64,000 nucleotides of DNA from Stenopsyche tienmushanensis (GCA_008973525.1 WACJ01000010.1:558001-622000); one strand, 5' to 3'. Positions 47,690 to 60,114 are shown, counted from the first letter of the stretch. Translations and numbers: made by a program. The notes: generated by a model from the letters alone, not told the origin.

Positions 47690-50140
47690 CACAAAGACTC
47701 GATGTTTGTTTTTATATTCTCAAACGTTAATATTGAAAGTCTGCCAATGAAATAATTATTAATTAAATTCCCACTGTCGATTAGGGATTTATTTTGTAAA
47801 TTTAAGGGATTAAATAACAAAAATATGCATGAAACGCGTTTTAAAAAATATAAATTTAGAACATTTATAACTGAGCTGCTATTATCTGTTTGAAATCAAT
47901 ATCTATCTGAAAACTAAAGCTGCGCAACACTGTATGCGCGCGGTGAAAATCTGAAGACTTGAAACGATGTACAGCTCAGTTTGATAAGATTAACAAATTA
48001 ATTTTTCCATTAGCAATCATTTCGAGATAGCTTGGTGGCCGATAATTTAAACTATATTGCGCATCGAATTGAAACCAAAGACACAAACGTCTTATATGTA
48101 ATTTTGTTTGTAAAATCATAGATAATTCGGATGAACACCAAGTCTTGGGAATAAAGGAGAAGGATGCATGCACCAAGCTATCATGCGTCGACTATAATAT
48201 TGAACAAGAAAATGAAATACTTCCCACAAAATAACGAATTAAGGTACGTAATCAATTATAACGTAAAAAATTGTACGTGTCGACTGTAGCAGAAAATATA
48301 CTTGGAACATGTTATTTAAAATTAAACTCAGATTAATATAATGCATTTATTGATCTTATTATTTTTTAATAAAAATATTAATATACATGTTTATCATTTA
48401 AAAATCTATTAATTGATAAGCATTAAATTTTACAACCCCATCCTGTACATAAATTCATTTAATCTTCCACACAAAATAGGTCTAAAACTATAATTTTGCA
48501 ATTGAAAGTAACCCTGAGATAAACCATTTCGCAATTTCAACAATTCTAATAAATTTATTTAAAACAAAATAATATTTCAGGAAAAAATTAGTCATAGTAC
48601 ACGCATCCAGATCTGTCATCCAATAGTACGCCTACTTCTGCGTTATTAATTTTTGTGGGGGGTTTTAGGGCAAATTTGACCTAAAATGACAATAATAAGG
48701 TCAAATTTGTTCCCAATGTTAATAATTCATACTGGCAATGTTGGTTGGTGTTAAGTTGAAAAAGCGAATCAATTGACAGCTTGTGAGATAATAAAAAAAG
48801 GGCGTCCGATTCGTTCGGCCACTTTAACCATTGAAAATTACCAAAAAAAGGATATTAAAAATAATAAGATTTGATCACCGTGAAACCCATAGCCAAAGAA
48901 ATGCTGCTACTGATATATTTTCGTCTATTGAAGAAGTGTAGGATTCCTGGAAAGAAATTTGACCAAAATTATAAAATCCAGCAAATATTTGGCTATTGAT
49001 AAACATCTCAACGATTTTAAGAGAAAAAACTCTCTTAACGGTCTTATGACTTAAAATGGAGTGGAATTATTTAAAAAGCATTTTTTTTAACGTTGAGATG
49101 CAGCATATATTTGGAATACACAAATATGGATGACGGATGAAAAATTACCCAGATAAACTGCACAAACTAAATCTGTACACGTTGTATCGCAAGCAAGAGT
49201 TGCCCAAAAGTTATGTATGCAAATTTAAAATGAACGCACGATAAATTAACCAACTATTCACGATAAACATGGGAAATTGAGAATAAATGACACGGGGTTT
49301 AAAAAATTATTATTTGATGTCTTAGCACATAGCAAAAGAATATTTCTCAAAAAGGGGAAGCGAGGAAGATATTGGTAATTTGAATGGATAATTTTTCCCC
49401 CTAAACACTGAAAATTTATAATCAGAATAAGTTTGTTTCCCTTTTATACGCATTTAAAGCTCAATGATGCAGCAATGAAATAAAGCCTCACAGAGAACAT
49501 TTTAAAATTTATATTGCACTGATGATATTAAATCCTAAATCATTTGCGTTCTATTAGCATAAAAACCAGTGCGGATATTTATAGAAGCGTTTTTTTTAAT
49601 AGCCGTCAATTCTTCAAGTATTTTAGATTTACGATAAAAGATACAAACCTAAATAATATGTTCATTTTTATTTACAATTTTACTATTTTTGGATTTAAAT
49701 ATGACTTTAATAATGGAATACAAGATCTCAAAGATAGCTCGATAATACTGGTATGCGTTTAAACGCTTTATAATAGTGTCAGTTTTACGTTTACGGCATT
49801 TGTTGGAGATTAACGGGGATTTTCAAACGTAATTCTATAAAAATGTTAATATTCATCGTCTAAACATTAAACTAGCGGCTCACTTAAAATCCTTACAAAT
49901 ATTTGGCGTTGCAAAAACGACATCCCATAGCCAAAAAGGTTAAATAAGCCAATTTTATCGCTAAACTTTTGAGCTACAACAGCCTTAACTTTTTCTTATA
50001 CATATCAACAAAGCAAAAACTAATCATGCATTATTTTTGTTTTAAATATTGTAGTGATGATATGTTCTACTTGATACTTTCGCGAATACTTCTATAAAAG
50101 CTTTTTTTTTTAAATGTTTCACATGAGGCATCTCTGTACT
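47690..50140. other. Gene-free region with decayed frames
   Basis: 48700-49500 has a string of broken plus-strand frames (for example DHRETHSQRNAATDIFSSIE near 48870) that look like an old coding element, but I cannot name the family. The rest is AT-rich and featureless. Confidence 0.35.
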
Positions 50141-50152
50141 TGTTAATCTATA

Positions 50153-50518
50153 CGCAGATAACATAAATCGAAGGTCATCTAACACATGTGAATAATTTAA
50201 TAGTTGTGTTCGAGCGTGTTTCCGCACTATAATTATGACAGTCTGGCGACTGAGTGCCGTTGAGTTTGGGTTGCCAGACTATTATCAGCTTGTTAAAATG
50301 GTACCAGACTGGTTCAAACTTGCTGAAGCTAATCAGATAATGATGTCAATATTAAAAAGTTGGAATAAATCATTTTCACTAGATTTAAACTCTCTTCCCT
50401 TCCAAACCCAACAGCATTCAGTCGCCAGACTGTCATAATGATAATCTGGAAACATGCCAGAACACAACTATTAAATTATTCACACGTGTTAGATGACATT
50501 CAATTTATGCTACCGGCA
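50153..50518. repeat. Long foldback element, copy 1 (downstream of PABPN1)
   Basis: The arms are about 125 bases each: the left arm has catctaacacatgtgaataa and atgacagtctggcgactgag; the right arm has the inverse (cattcagtcgccagactgtc, attattcacacgtgttagat). The centre, about 120 bases, contains accagactggttcaaacttg. A second copy, with its centre inverted relative to this one, is at 52216-52664. It is noncoding and would form a long hairpin if transcribed. Confidence 0.85.
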
Positions 50519-50951
50519 ATTGGTATTATATTTGAAAATGATTTACTACAATACTATTATGAAAAAAATATCCCAAGAAATGTGCGAATGCGTTAAAATG
50601 TATCTAATTAACATTAGTTTAAAAATAATGTATCCATAATATCATTATGTTATTTAATCTATTCTACTGGATCACTAATAATATTGTGCGTAAATTAAAA
50701 CGTGTCTAAAGTGCAGCAAAATATTACAAACTAACTACGGATGATACGATTATAAAACACAGATAGAATGATCTATTATAAACTATATAAAATATATCCT
50801 CTGTCTACTTCGAATGATAATAATTACAGTCATATGAAAGCATAATGATTTCGAACATAAAACCATCAGTGCAATATTTTTACTATTTCTAAACATAAAT
50901 AGTTTTAATGATAAAAAATAACAGCAAAAAATATAATTGTAAACGATCTTA

Positions 50952-53715
50952 CTACCTCGGTCTACGTGATGAACGAAATCCTGCAAATCCACCGTAATAG
51001 CCACCGCGCATTACCCCTCTTCCGCGACCTCTGGAGCCCCGAGGAAATCTGTTTGTCGTCATCATACCGGGGGTGTTGGTGCGTTTTGGTAAAACCTGGC
51101 AACAGTATGATAGCTACTATAGATCCAAAATTTAACAAGATTAATTGCAATACGCTGAGTGTGCCATCATCGAATGCGAGCGCAATGATGATATTTCACA
51201 TTGAGATATTTTTAAAAATCAAATTGAAAAATTGATGTGAGATCTCACTTGGACGAGACAATATTTTGAATACGTTGTAATTGTAAATGGAAGCTTATTA
51301 ACGTATCGACTTTATACACAAATTACGGATTAAAATAAGCATTACCTTTATTTGTCGTCCTCTAAATAATGAATCATCTAAAGCCATAGCAGTCTGAACT
51401 CCGTCTCTATCTCCAAATTCAATGTACGCAAACCCTTTGGGATGGCCATCAAATTTGTTGCATAGTATAGTTACCCTAAAATAATTTTAATATGAAACAG
51501 CGCTTGAAAATAATGAATACAAAAAAATAATGCGTGTAAAAATGAAGCTTTTTAGCTCCGAGGAAGAGCAGATCTAATTCATTGCTTTCCGTTAACGGAA
51601 ATTTTCGACTAAAAGATGAAACTGTGTTTGTGTAATACATAATAAAATGGGCAAGCTGTGTATGGTGTGTATTTATGGTGTATGCGACGGAGACGGAGAA
51701 TAAAAGATTTGGTCAAATTCACGTTCAAGCCAATATATATAGAAATTTCATTTAAAAACACAAAATTAACCTGTTGATGTAACCACAGCCGTGGAAATGC
51801 TCTTCCAGTTCTTCGGCTGTTGCGCCATAGTCTACATTGCCTACATAAACGGATCGAGTGTCCACTTCGACCTTCTCTTCGAAAGACAAAGTAGCAGGAC
51901 TCGCTGAAAAAGGTGATATGAAAATTAATTTAAAAATATTTTTGAAATAATGCTGAAATAAATGTATTAAACATTTTTTTTCAATGTAATAACCTCCTAT
52001 TATTCCAGTAGGGCTGCCAAGATTCATCTGTTTGTCAACTTCAGTTTGAAGTTGTTTTAATTTCTCGGCTTCCTCTTCCATTTCTTTTACGCGAGCTTTG
52101 ATTGCTGTAATTTCGGGGTCCTCGCCTCCATCGGTAGTCTTGTTTTCCTTAAAGCGTTTTCAAATTAATATATTTTTTTACTATTTACTTCCATTTTCGC
52201 CCGTCCTAAGTATATACCGAGAGCTGGTAGCATAAATTGAAGGTCATCTAACGCATGTGAATAATTCAATAGTTTTCCAGACTATCGTTATGACAGTCTG
52301 GCGACTGAGTGCTATTAGATTTGGGAGGGGAGGGGGTTGAAATCTAGTGAAAATTCAACATAATTAAGTAATATATATATTTAAGGCAACGTGTTAACAA
52401 CTTCTATTTGACTGGCGTTTTTATACACGTAAACTATGTACTACATGGTATTAAAATAATTTATCCCGATTTTTTAAAATTGATATCATTTTTTGGTTAG
52501 CTTCAGCAAGTTTGAACCAGTCTGGTACTATCTTAAACAGATGGTAATAGTCTGGCAACCCAAACCCAATGGCACTCAGTTGCCAGACTGTCATAATGGT
52601 AGTCCAGAAACACAACTATTCACATGTATTAGATGACCTTCAATTTATGCTGCCAGCTCTCAGTCTAAAGCCTTCTCCCTTCAATTGTCATATTAAAGAT
52701 CATCAGTTTAAGATGATATTTATTATATTTAAAATGAAACAAAACTTAAAAATACGGAGCCACATAAACCAGCAAAGTGCAATGAACATAATAATTTTAA
52801 CGGCCCTCAATATGCACGATTTTCTATTGCGATATTACTATTACGCAGTATGAAGATCGCAGAAGGCCTCCCTCGATTGATAATACTGAATCTAAATAAG
52901 AACATGCTAAGCATGTTCTTTGCCCGAAATGTGTTAAACGTAAGTCTGTCAAAGTATCGCACTGTCAGACATGGATTTTAGAAAAACGTCAAAATACACA
53001 CTGTTCATTATTTTGAATTATCAATAGAACCGATGAAGGTTTTTTTAAAGCACTAGCAAAATGGCAAATGATGTCCAGAACGCAAACATTGTTTTAGTCA
53101 TCGTAGAATTATTTTATTGTTATAAATTTTATTTAATCTTTGTCACAGGTTGTATTTTAAAATGCGCATGATTCAATGGATGTATTGTAATCCATTGTAA
53201 ATTTTGATAAAAATAAGTGAAAGTACATGATGAAGGGAAGAGTCAATATAGTATGACATAAATTACTATTGTTTTCAATGATTTAATTGACATTTTTTGA
53301 AAATATAGAAATACCTTCACTGTGTCTACCATTATATGGCTGTTTAAAATATTTTAATCTGTGAACTGAACTATATTCGCGAATATTAGATGCGCGAATA
53401 CGATTAGCACCAGCGCGTAACGACCGCCCTCGCCGACCACTCAATCGCGACTGAGAAATCTGTTTTGAGTGATTCGCCAGGGCAAAACATTATTACCCGA
53501 TTGACCAAACGATGCTTGTATGGCACATAACCTAAAAAACATTTGACAAGTGCGTTTTTCGCGGTTATTTCAATAAAAGTGAATATATACAAATTATCGT
53601 TTGTTACCTCGCTAAAAGACACGTCCGTCATGCTTATGTTTCCGTTTGTTTCCTCTTCCAAATGCTCGTCTTCGACCATCAGATCTGCACCCATATTATT
53701 CATGAATTCTGCCAT
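50952..53715 (-). CDS. Pabp2: Nuclear poly(A)-binding protein PABPN1/Pabp2, five exons, 222 residues
   Basis: Exons in transcript order: 53715-53608, 52147-51994, 51903-51771, 51475-51346 and 51095-50952 (669 nt). All introns are GT-AG. The protein binds growing poly(A) tails in the nucleus, stimulates poly(A) polymerase and helps set tail length. An acidic N-terminus is followed by a coiled coil at about 50-80 ([20 protein letters not shown]), one RRM at about 92-172 with RNP2 [12 protein letters not shown] and RNP1 KGFAYIEF, then [10 protein letters not shown] and an Arg/Gly tail ([18 protein letters not shown]) that is the expected site of arginine methylation and nuclear import. The Drosophila protein has 224 residues. 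As in other insects there is no N-terminal polyalanine. The stop overlaps a possible donor (AG|GTAGTA), so an alternative last exon cannot be excluded. Confidence 0.93.
52216..52664. repeat. Long foldback element, copy 2 (inside PABPN1 intron 1)
   Basis: The left arm (accgagagctggtagcataa, aggtcatctaacgcatgtga, atgacagtctggcgactgag) is mirrored by the right arm (cactcagttgccagactgtc, catgtattagatgacctt, caatttatgctgccagctct). Total length is about 449 bases. The centre includes gcttcagcaagtttgaacca, the inverse of the centre of copy 1. Confidence 0.88.
52898..52920. repeat. Small perfect palindrome in PABPN1 intron 1
   Basis: AAGAACATGC, then TAA, then GCATGTTCTT: perfect 10-bp arms around three bases. 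Confidence 0.7.
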
Positions 53716-54060
53716 CGTTTCACCGACGAAAATACATGCGAAAGGATGTGCGAGGATCGAGATCGGCTATTCTGAAAGCAAAGCTGATGATAGAACCGAT
53801 GCCCTCGGCGAACTGACAGAGCGGCAGACGAGCCGCTAAACATTACCGGCCAAATTTGTAAATAAAAACAAGGATGTTAGTTTGGCACGGGATCGGTCTT
53901 TGTTTTGGGAGTCATGAGTCGCGGCGCAAATCGAAGGTACGCGGGGCGACGACGCTCACCTGTGTCAACCGATGGGGGCGGATTCCCGCGGCTCAGGACG
54001 CCGGCTGTCGAGCCATGGACAAGCACCGTTCATAGACACGTCGCCGCTTAAACGTATTAT
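53716..54060 (-). promoter_or_regulatory. CpG-rich promoter region of PABPN1
   Basis: Base composition shifts sharply to CpG-rich from about 53400 to 54050 (cgcggggcgacgacgctcac, gtcgcggcgcaaatcgaagg). The PABPN1 start codon is inside it and no TATA box is apparent. This fits a housekeeping start region. Short frames on the plus strand have no family. Confidence 0.55.
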
Positions 54061-54943
54061 GTCATATTCTTACATTGGCTAGCTTTGCTCCATTCTAAAT
54101 ATAAATTTAATTATTATTTAAAAAAAATATAAATAAATATGACAATACAGATGAATTTAGTATTGAAATACGTTTTAAAGCATTTCATAAATCAAATATA
54201 ATTATTTTAAAACGATTGATTAATTATTCACCGAATTTCATATTCTTGAAACGTTATCTACAAATTATTTTTCTCAGAAAAATTTCCAATTTCAATAAAC
54301 GAGTTTCTTATCGCTTACTTTCCAATTTATATGCAAACGGGTGCCTATGACTCATTTGAAATTTAATAATACAATTCATACATTTGTCATGATAAATGCT
54401 AAAATATAAAAACTCGTAAAACAATCGATAATTAAACATCGTCATCGTTAATTATATATAACGACGCCAAAAAATTAGCGCTTGCAAAAATGTTAAAACT
54501 TGCCTGCTCGCTTGTACGGCGGTTTCGGCCAAATTAAACATCGGTTTGGTTTTAAAAAGCGATGCAGTGATTCATATAATGAGGCACGAATTGAAAGATG
54601 TACGATCTTCGTGCATAAATGTGTACGTATATCAATGACCTTAGTATTTATCTCAATGGTCTCTGTCTACTAATATAATCTGATACCCTCCGTGTGGTAA
54701 CGTACTTGTGTGTATCAATTTGATTAAAGGATACACTCTGTTATTATAATATCAATGTACTAGGGTGACTGCAAAGCTTGTCTGAGTTGTTTTTAGTTTT
54801 TATCAAGTCATGCAGTCAATAGTTGGATATTTTATTTCTAAAAAAAAAATGTATAATCGTTAACCTTTGAGAATGAGCTAGGAATATTTATCGAATATTA
54901 ATGATTATTTTGTTGTTTATTGTTTGGAAAGAGAAACTGATTT

Positions 54944-55105
54944 ACCTAACCTAACCTAACCTTTTTAGTCTTGTTAGGGGCAATGGCCTATAAAGAAAAT
55001 TGATTTTACCCCTTTTTAAAATTTGTGCATTATTACCCTCGCAGAATAGCTGTTTAATCCCTGCACGGGTAATTACCCCCAGGTTCGGAACCTATGATCT
55101 ATAAG
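54944..55105 (-). mobile_element. hAT-like MITE relative of 7790, with a CCTAA run at its edge
   Basis: Read inverted, the words gggggtaattacccgtgcag and attctgcgagggtaataatg and a final aaaaaggttagg follow the 7790-7984 element. The left edge carries acctaacctaacctaacc (54944-54961), which is an expansion of the element's own gttagg end. Confidence 0.6.
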
Positions 55106-56250
55106 GTTGAGAAACAAGCCATGGAATATCTTTAAGCTTATATATTGGTCAGTCTATTAACACATTTTATGCAGGGTCAGTTTTTTTCGAATGAGATGTT
55201 TTACTCTGAAACATGAGACAAGTATTTTGATGGTCGAACTTTTTTTTAGAAAATATGTTGAATGTTCATTATCTACAGAAACGCTAATTTCTATTAATTT
55301 TCTACTAATTCTGTAACATTGTCGTTAAAATAATATGGAAGGCAGCGACCACAATTTCGCAACCATTTTTACAAAGCTAATTTTAGTTTTAGTCAATTTT
55401 TAGACAATGTACACCAGGAAAGTTAAAGTCTATCAAGTTTTCAATGTTTCAGTCATTAGTAACAATTTTCGAAACTTGAATAATTGTAGATACCGGCCTT
55501 AAATTAAATTCTACAACACTGTATTTTTTACTTACAAGTAACATTAATTATTATTAAATAAACGTAGTTGACTTTTGATATAAGGTGGCTAATAACAGGG
55601 CAATTGGACTTAGGGCGCAAAACGCAGAATACCGACCCAAGCGAGAGTGGCACATAATAATCGTTCTGTAGATACGTTCAATCGCGAGGCGCTCTTTTGT
55701 CATGTCGGCGGTCCAAAAAGCGGACCGGTTGGATATACAAACTATTGGTGAGCGTGTGAATATAGTAGTTTTTTCCAAAAATCTCTAATGGATTGTTTAT
55801 CTTCTCCGTCGGTTTTATCAAACAATTGTTGAAATGTCCGCGGCAGATAATTAGTGACAGAGAAAGCAGTTTTATCAATTAAAAGTAAAGCTTTCGGTTT
55901 TAGTTTTTTAAAATTCTCAGTAGCGTTTAACAGACTGACAAAAATGTTTGGTAAACCAATTCTGGATTTTTTTCATAGTGATCCAAGATTCTGATACTAC
56001 CGCGTAATACTATAACAGCGTTAAGCGGGGTCTTACCGTATTTCCAATTCAGTAATATTGATATCGCCCCAAAAATACGAATGTATTTAAATAAACAGGA
56101 GTGTAATCATAGTTATCAGCGATCGCGATTAATTTATTGCAAAGCGAGATTACAATCGACTGCATATGACGAGTGGCGCGTCAAGGATGAGATCCAAAAT
56201 TTCCGTTAAAGATGTGTTAACTTTTCCATTACTGTGCTAAAAGCACCCGC
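55106..56250. other. Intergenic, one short repeat only
   Basis: AT-rich without recognised exons. At 55655-55765 lies a shorter copy of the 17925 repeat (gtccaaaaagcggaccggtt). Confidence 0.4.
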
Positions 56251-56254
56251 ACGC

Positions 56255-56345
56255 TCCGATGATATGTATTTGGTACACCATATGAAAAAGTGATTTAAAA
56301 AGCACAACATTATTAGAGCCGAGTTGCAGTAAATACATCACAGGG
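56255..56345 (+). mobile_element. mariner-like 5' end fragment
   Basis: gatatgtatttggtacacca, then attattagagccgagttgca and taaatacatca, matches 1374-1490 with an internal deletion of about 30 bases. Confidence 0.6.
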
Positions 56346-57525
56346 AAGGAAAGGTTGATATGTATCATTTCCAATGCTTTCTAAAGAAAAGTCTTGGCAG
56401 TGGACTCTTTGTGACAATTGATTTACAACTTGGATCGATAAATCATGGAAAAACCTAGATGCACAATATACAAATATAAAGTATATATAAAATAAAATAC
56501 ATTGATTCCAGAGCCGAATATGAAAATATATAATTGTTGGCAAAGACTTGGCAAATATGAATTTAACAAATAAACTTGGCTTTGCACGCAAACTGGTTCA
56601 GACTAATAATTGATCAGTGAACAATCACCACGAAGACAAACTGGAAGCGGTTCACATCCGAAAATGTTCATTTTGGGTGCCTGTAGCCACCAAATGATGA
56701 ATCATCAAATTTTAAAACCGGAAAAATTGAAAGTGACTCTTTTAACATTCAGTTTTATCATCTGTTTTGATGGTATGTGTGTCGTGAAATATTTTTTTGC
56801 AGATTTAGACCATTAAATTCTTACTACGCATATATATTCAGTGTTCTTGGATGTAAATATTCTTGGATATAATTCACCTTTGGCTTATTTTTGTATCTTA
56901 TCGGCATTAATACTTGTCGCCAATTTATAACATTCCAAAAGTTCATTCAAATTCAATTTACCCATCTAGTCATTTTTGGTTTCGTCAATGGCATCAGATC
57001 TTTTGGGTATCATTTAGAGAGTTCAAATAATAAAATTAACTGCCTTTAAGTCATCTAAATTTTATCATATATTGTCTTGATTGCTCGTTATCGAATAATT
57101 TGACACATATTTTGCGGAGAAACTTGGATCTTTATTCCTGGCACATTTCTGGCTGAAATCAAAATACTGTACTTGTGTATTTAGTCGGCATATATTGGGG
57201 ATTAGAAGACACATTTGATACATCTGCAACAAGACAATAGGTTACGGCTCAAATTTTGAAAAATTCATCAACGCAAAGGCAAACAAATATCAAAATAGAA
57301 GAAGAAATAATTGTGATAATTCCCGTGTTTAAATAATCCATTCGAAAGTGTCGTGTCGCACAAAAAGACGCGGAGATGCCCGCTACTAGTGTAATCTTTG
57401 ATTAAACTGGCCCCGCATAAGATGTGTTAATACCATCATCATGATACAAAAAAATATAGCTTTTGCCTGGACTAAAACGAAGGTAGATTATGCGTGTCGA
57501 ATTCAAAAGTACACATAGACGATTG
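56346..57525. other. Intergenic, nothing recognised
   Basis: No exon, repeat pair or motif was identified in this stretch. Confidence 0.4.
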
Positions 57526-57529
57526 AGCA

Positions 57530-57574
57530 GATACAGATGAATTGTCAAGCAATACTTGACAATTCATCTGTATC
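57530..57574. repeat. Perfect 20-bp inverted repeat with 5-base loop
   Basis: GATACAGATGAATTGTCAAG (57530-57549), loop caata (57550-57554), then CTTGACAATTCATCTGTATC (57555-57574). All 20 pairs are Watson-Crick. There is no terminal duplication or relation to the other repeats here. Confidence 0.95.
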
Positions 57575-57784
57575 AATAGTAGCTAATTAATATCAACATG
57601 TTCATATACGAAAACAAGTCGTTTATATGTTAATAGTTAAATTTTAATTCAGTCTGACTGCGAACTTGGTTTGAAAAGGTCGAAACGCGTCGCTTACCAG
57701 CAAGTGTTAACGTCGCTTTTCATAGTATTTAAAAAAACCGCTTAAAATTCAAATTCAATAATCAAATACACTTGGGTCTGTCTT

Positions 57785-57950
57785 TATGCTATAGATACGT
57801 TTCACGGGAATCGCATATAAAAAATCGCATAAAGAAGTCTTGAACTACAGTAGAAGACTGAGGGATGGGTTCCATTATTTTTAAAAACCGCATAACTTCA
57901 AATCAATGTGATAGAATGTAACAAAAATCGCATAAAAAAGTCTTGCGACG
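57785..57950. repeat. Relative of the 4514 pogo-type element
   Basis: It contains aaaaaccgcataacttcaaa, the inverse of the end at 4540, and repeated atcgcata(t)aaa words. Boundaries are not clear. Confidence 0.45.
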
Positions 57951-58073
57951 ATTTAAACATTATTTTTTTTTTATTACTTATATTTTTATGTCAGTCGTGT
58001 ACAATAAATAGATTTTCTAATTGATTGCAAAATTGATCAGCTTTTTGTATAATCTTTACAGTAAGAGCTGAAA

Positions 58074-58320
58074 CAACACACTTGAAATCGATTCATTATA
58101 TCATTCATATGTCATTATTAGGTCGATAATTTGGGTTAACGATCTATACAATCGTACGATGCGCGCAAGATATTCTTTCTGTCTCTGTCTATCATTCACA
58201 ATCTTCGACCTGCAAGATACCGAATCCTATCTCCGAGCTCAACGTGTAATAATGCTCTTTCTGAATCATTGGAATTTGGACACAATATTGTGTCTTACCT
58301 CTTTAAGGGGTTAATTCACT
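58074..58320 (+). repeat. Direct repeat, second copy at 60505-60750
   Basis: Both share cacacttgaaatcgattcat or its close variant, gggttaacgatctatacaat, cgtacgatg, a tctgtctctgtct run, ctccgagctcaa and tgctctttctgaat, in the same order and orientation. It is noncoding. Confidence 0.75.
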
Positions 58321-58329
58321 TTTGAATTT

Positions 58330-58647
58330 AATTTATTATTGGCCATGAAAGCAAAGTTATTTTACGAGGAGACAACAAAAAAGAAGACTTTATAGCTAGT
58401 AAAGGATAGTTAAAATGCTTCAAAAATCGCCTATGGAATACGTTTGATGATGTTAGCAGGTTTTTATTTTATATAACTGCTATTGTGTTGATGGCGTTAA
58501 TTCTATAATAATTATAAGTAATCCTTTCCAAAAAGTTCCGGACTACAAGGGTTCGGGAACAGGACTCTACAGTCCGACAAATTCGATAATCCGACAAACC
58601 GACACTGCCTTGTAAAATGTTTGTCGGATTATCGTGGGTCTGCTGTA
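58330..58647 (-). mobile_element. pogo/Tigger-like fragment, inverted copy of 3951
   Basis: It ends ggattatcgtgggtctgctg followed by TA. Inner words (gctagtaaaggatagttaaa, agttccggactacaagggtt) are the inverse of 4060-4175. It is the same family as 3951, 12221 and 14219. Confidence 0.65.
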
Positions 58648-59459
58648 TTATCATAAAAGTATTATTTGCGGTGGAAATTGAGATGATTGGAAATGATATA
58701 ATTTATAAATGAAATGACTATTTGTCGAAGATATATTATAACAAAAAAAAAAAAAAACACGAACACACGGTCACATTACTATAATTTAACCAGTATTATT
58801 GTCTGAGGGTCATATCAAAATGTAATAGACACGTTAACCTTTTAGCTGCCATAGCGTAATAAACGATTCGGGCGCTCCACACCAGCGATATTAATATTAG
58901 AAATTGCATAAACATGAGTTTGATTAACATAATTAATTGTTTAAAGATGACTTGTGTGTGCATATGCATGTACACCACATGCTATCCTGCGGGATCATTT
59001 AAGGGTTTTGAGCATTTATTGTTAAGGGTTGTCACAACACATCATTAATATATTTTATTTTTTATTAATATTATATACACGCCAAATCACAAAAAAGTTT
59101 CAGCACAAATTTAAAAATGTCTATTTTTATAAACCACGGGAAGAAATAACAATTTTGTATATAAAATCGCGATAAGACTGAACAGACTGAAGACTGAAAG
59201 GATGTAAGAAGTGTTCACCAAATGAATCATATAATGGAAATATCATACATAAAGCAAATTTATTTTATAGTCTGGATTCTTCAATATTCCCAACTTCGAT
59301 GCCAAGAATTCATAAAAATGGAAACAGAGCTTATAAGTATCGATTCATAACAATAAGATCAAATCTCATTTCACAATGGATATCATTAGGATATCCAGGA
59401 GAACACATCATCAGAATCAATTCATAGATTTATCCAAACGCTATCCAAACGGTTTGATC

Positions 59460-60110
59460 CCTGGGTAGTGTCAGATTCTTGCTGACTAAAACCCTACTTT
59501 GTCCTTCTCTGTCCCTCTTATATTGTTTTCCACATTGCTTCAAGAGGACAGGTAGTCTGGTCTTAATTAATTTGCCCTATTACTAGTGTTGGAGAGCCAC
59601 TCTGCGCCTCTTTCTTACCTACCCTCTTTAACGCTCAGGATTTCTTCATCATGCTGTGGACCATGTTGTCAATATTGAGCTCGGCTACCCAGAGTGCTTT
59701 TTTCAGCGAATTTCTCTGTGATGGTGCCTTCTGCATTGTCGACCTCCCGCTTGGCAGTGGTGGCACGCCGCGGATGCTTCCTTGCCAATTCGCTTCAGGT
59801 ACGCACCGAAACATCCGTGTCCAGAGAGCACCTGAGTCAAGTGGTAGGTCGTTTCACCGTGTCTTCGGGGCATTCACCGGCTTACGATCGGGATTAAGTC
59901 GATGAATCCATCTTCTCTTACTGGACTGATCCCATCTCTGCTGCCAGGCTTCCTTCAGTTTCTGGTCATGCGCGTTGTAGTTATTGGGTTCTTCGAAGTC
60001 CAAGGCCCTCTTCTTTGCTTGGAGGTCCAGCGGGGGGATTCCAGCGATCACGAGCACCGCTTCTTCAGATACTGGTTTATATATGATGCTTAGTTCTAGA
60101 GTTTTTTTGA
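59460..60110 (-). mobile_element. R1-like LINE 3' fragment (copy G)
   Basis: The minus strand encodes MLVIAGIPPLDLQAKKRALD and WQQRWDQSSKRRWIHRL, closely matching copy A (7290-7100), followed by a degraded Cys/His block and the family's 3' tail (59460-59580). The reverse transcriptase palm is missing. Confidence 0.8.
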
Positions 60111-60114
60111 CTAC

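Noticed and set aside
54944..54961. Interstitial telomere (TTAGG)n tract
   Set aside because: It is only 18 bases and lies exactly at the end of a hAT-like MITE whose relative has the same gttagg terminus.
56313..56591. Open frame downstream of a mariner 5' fragment
   Set aside because: No motif or family was recognised, and it overlaps mariner-derived sequence.
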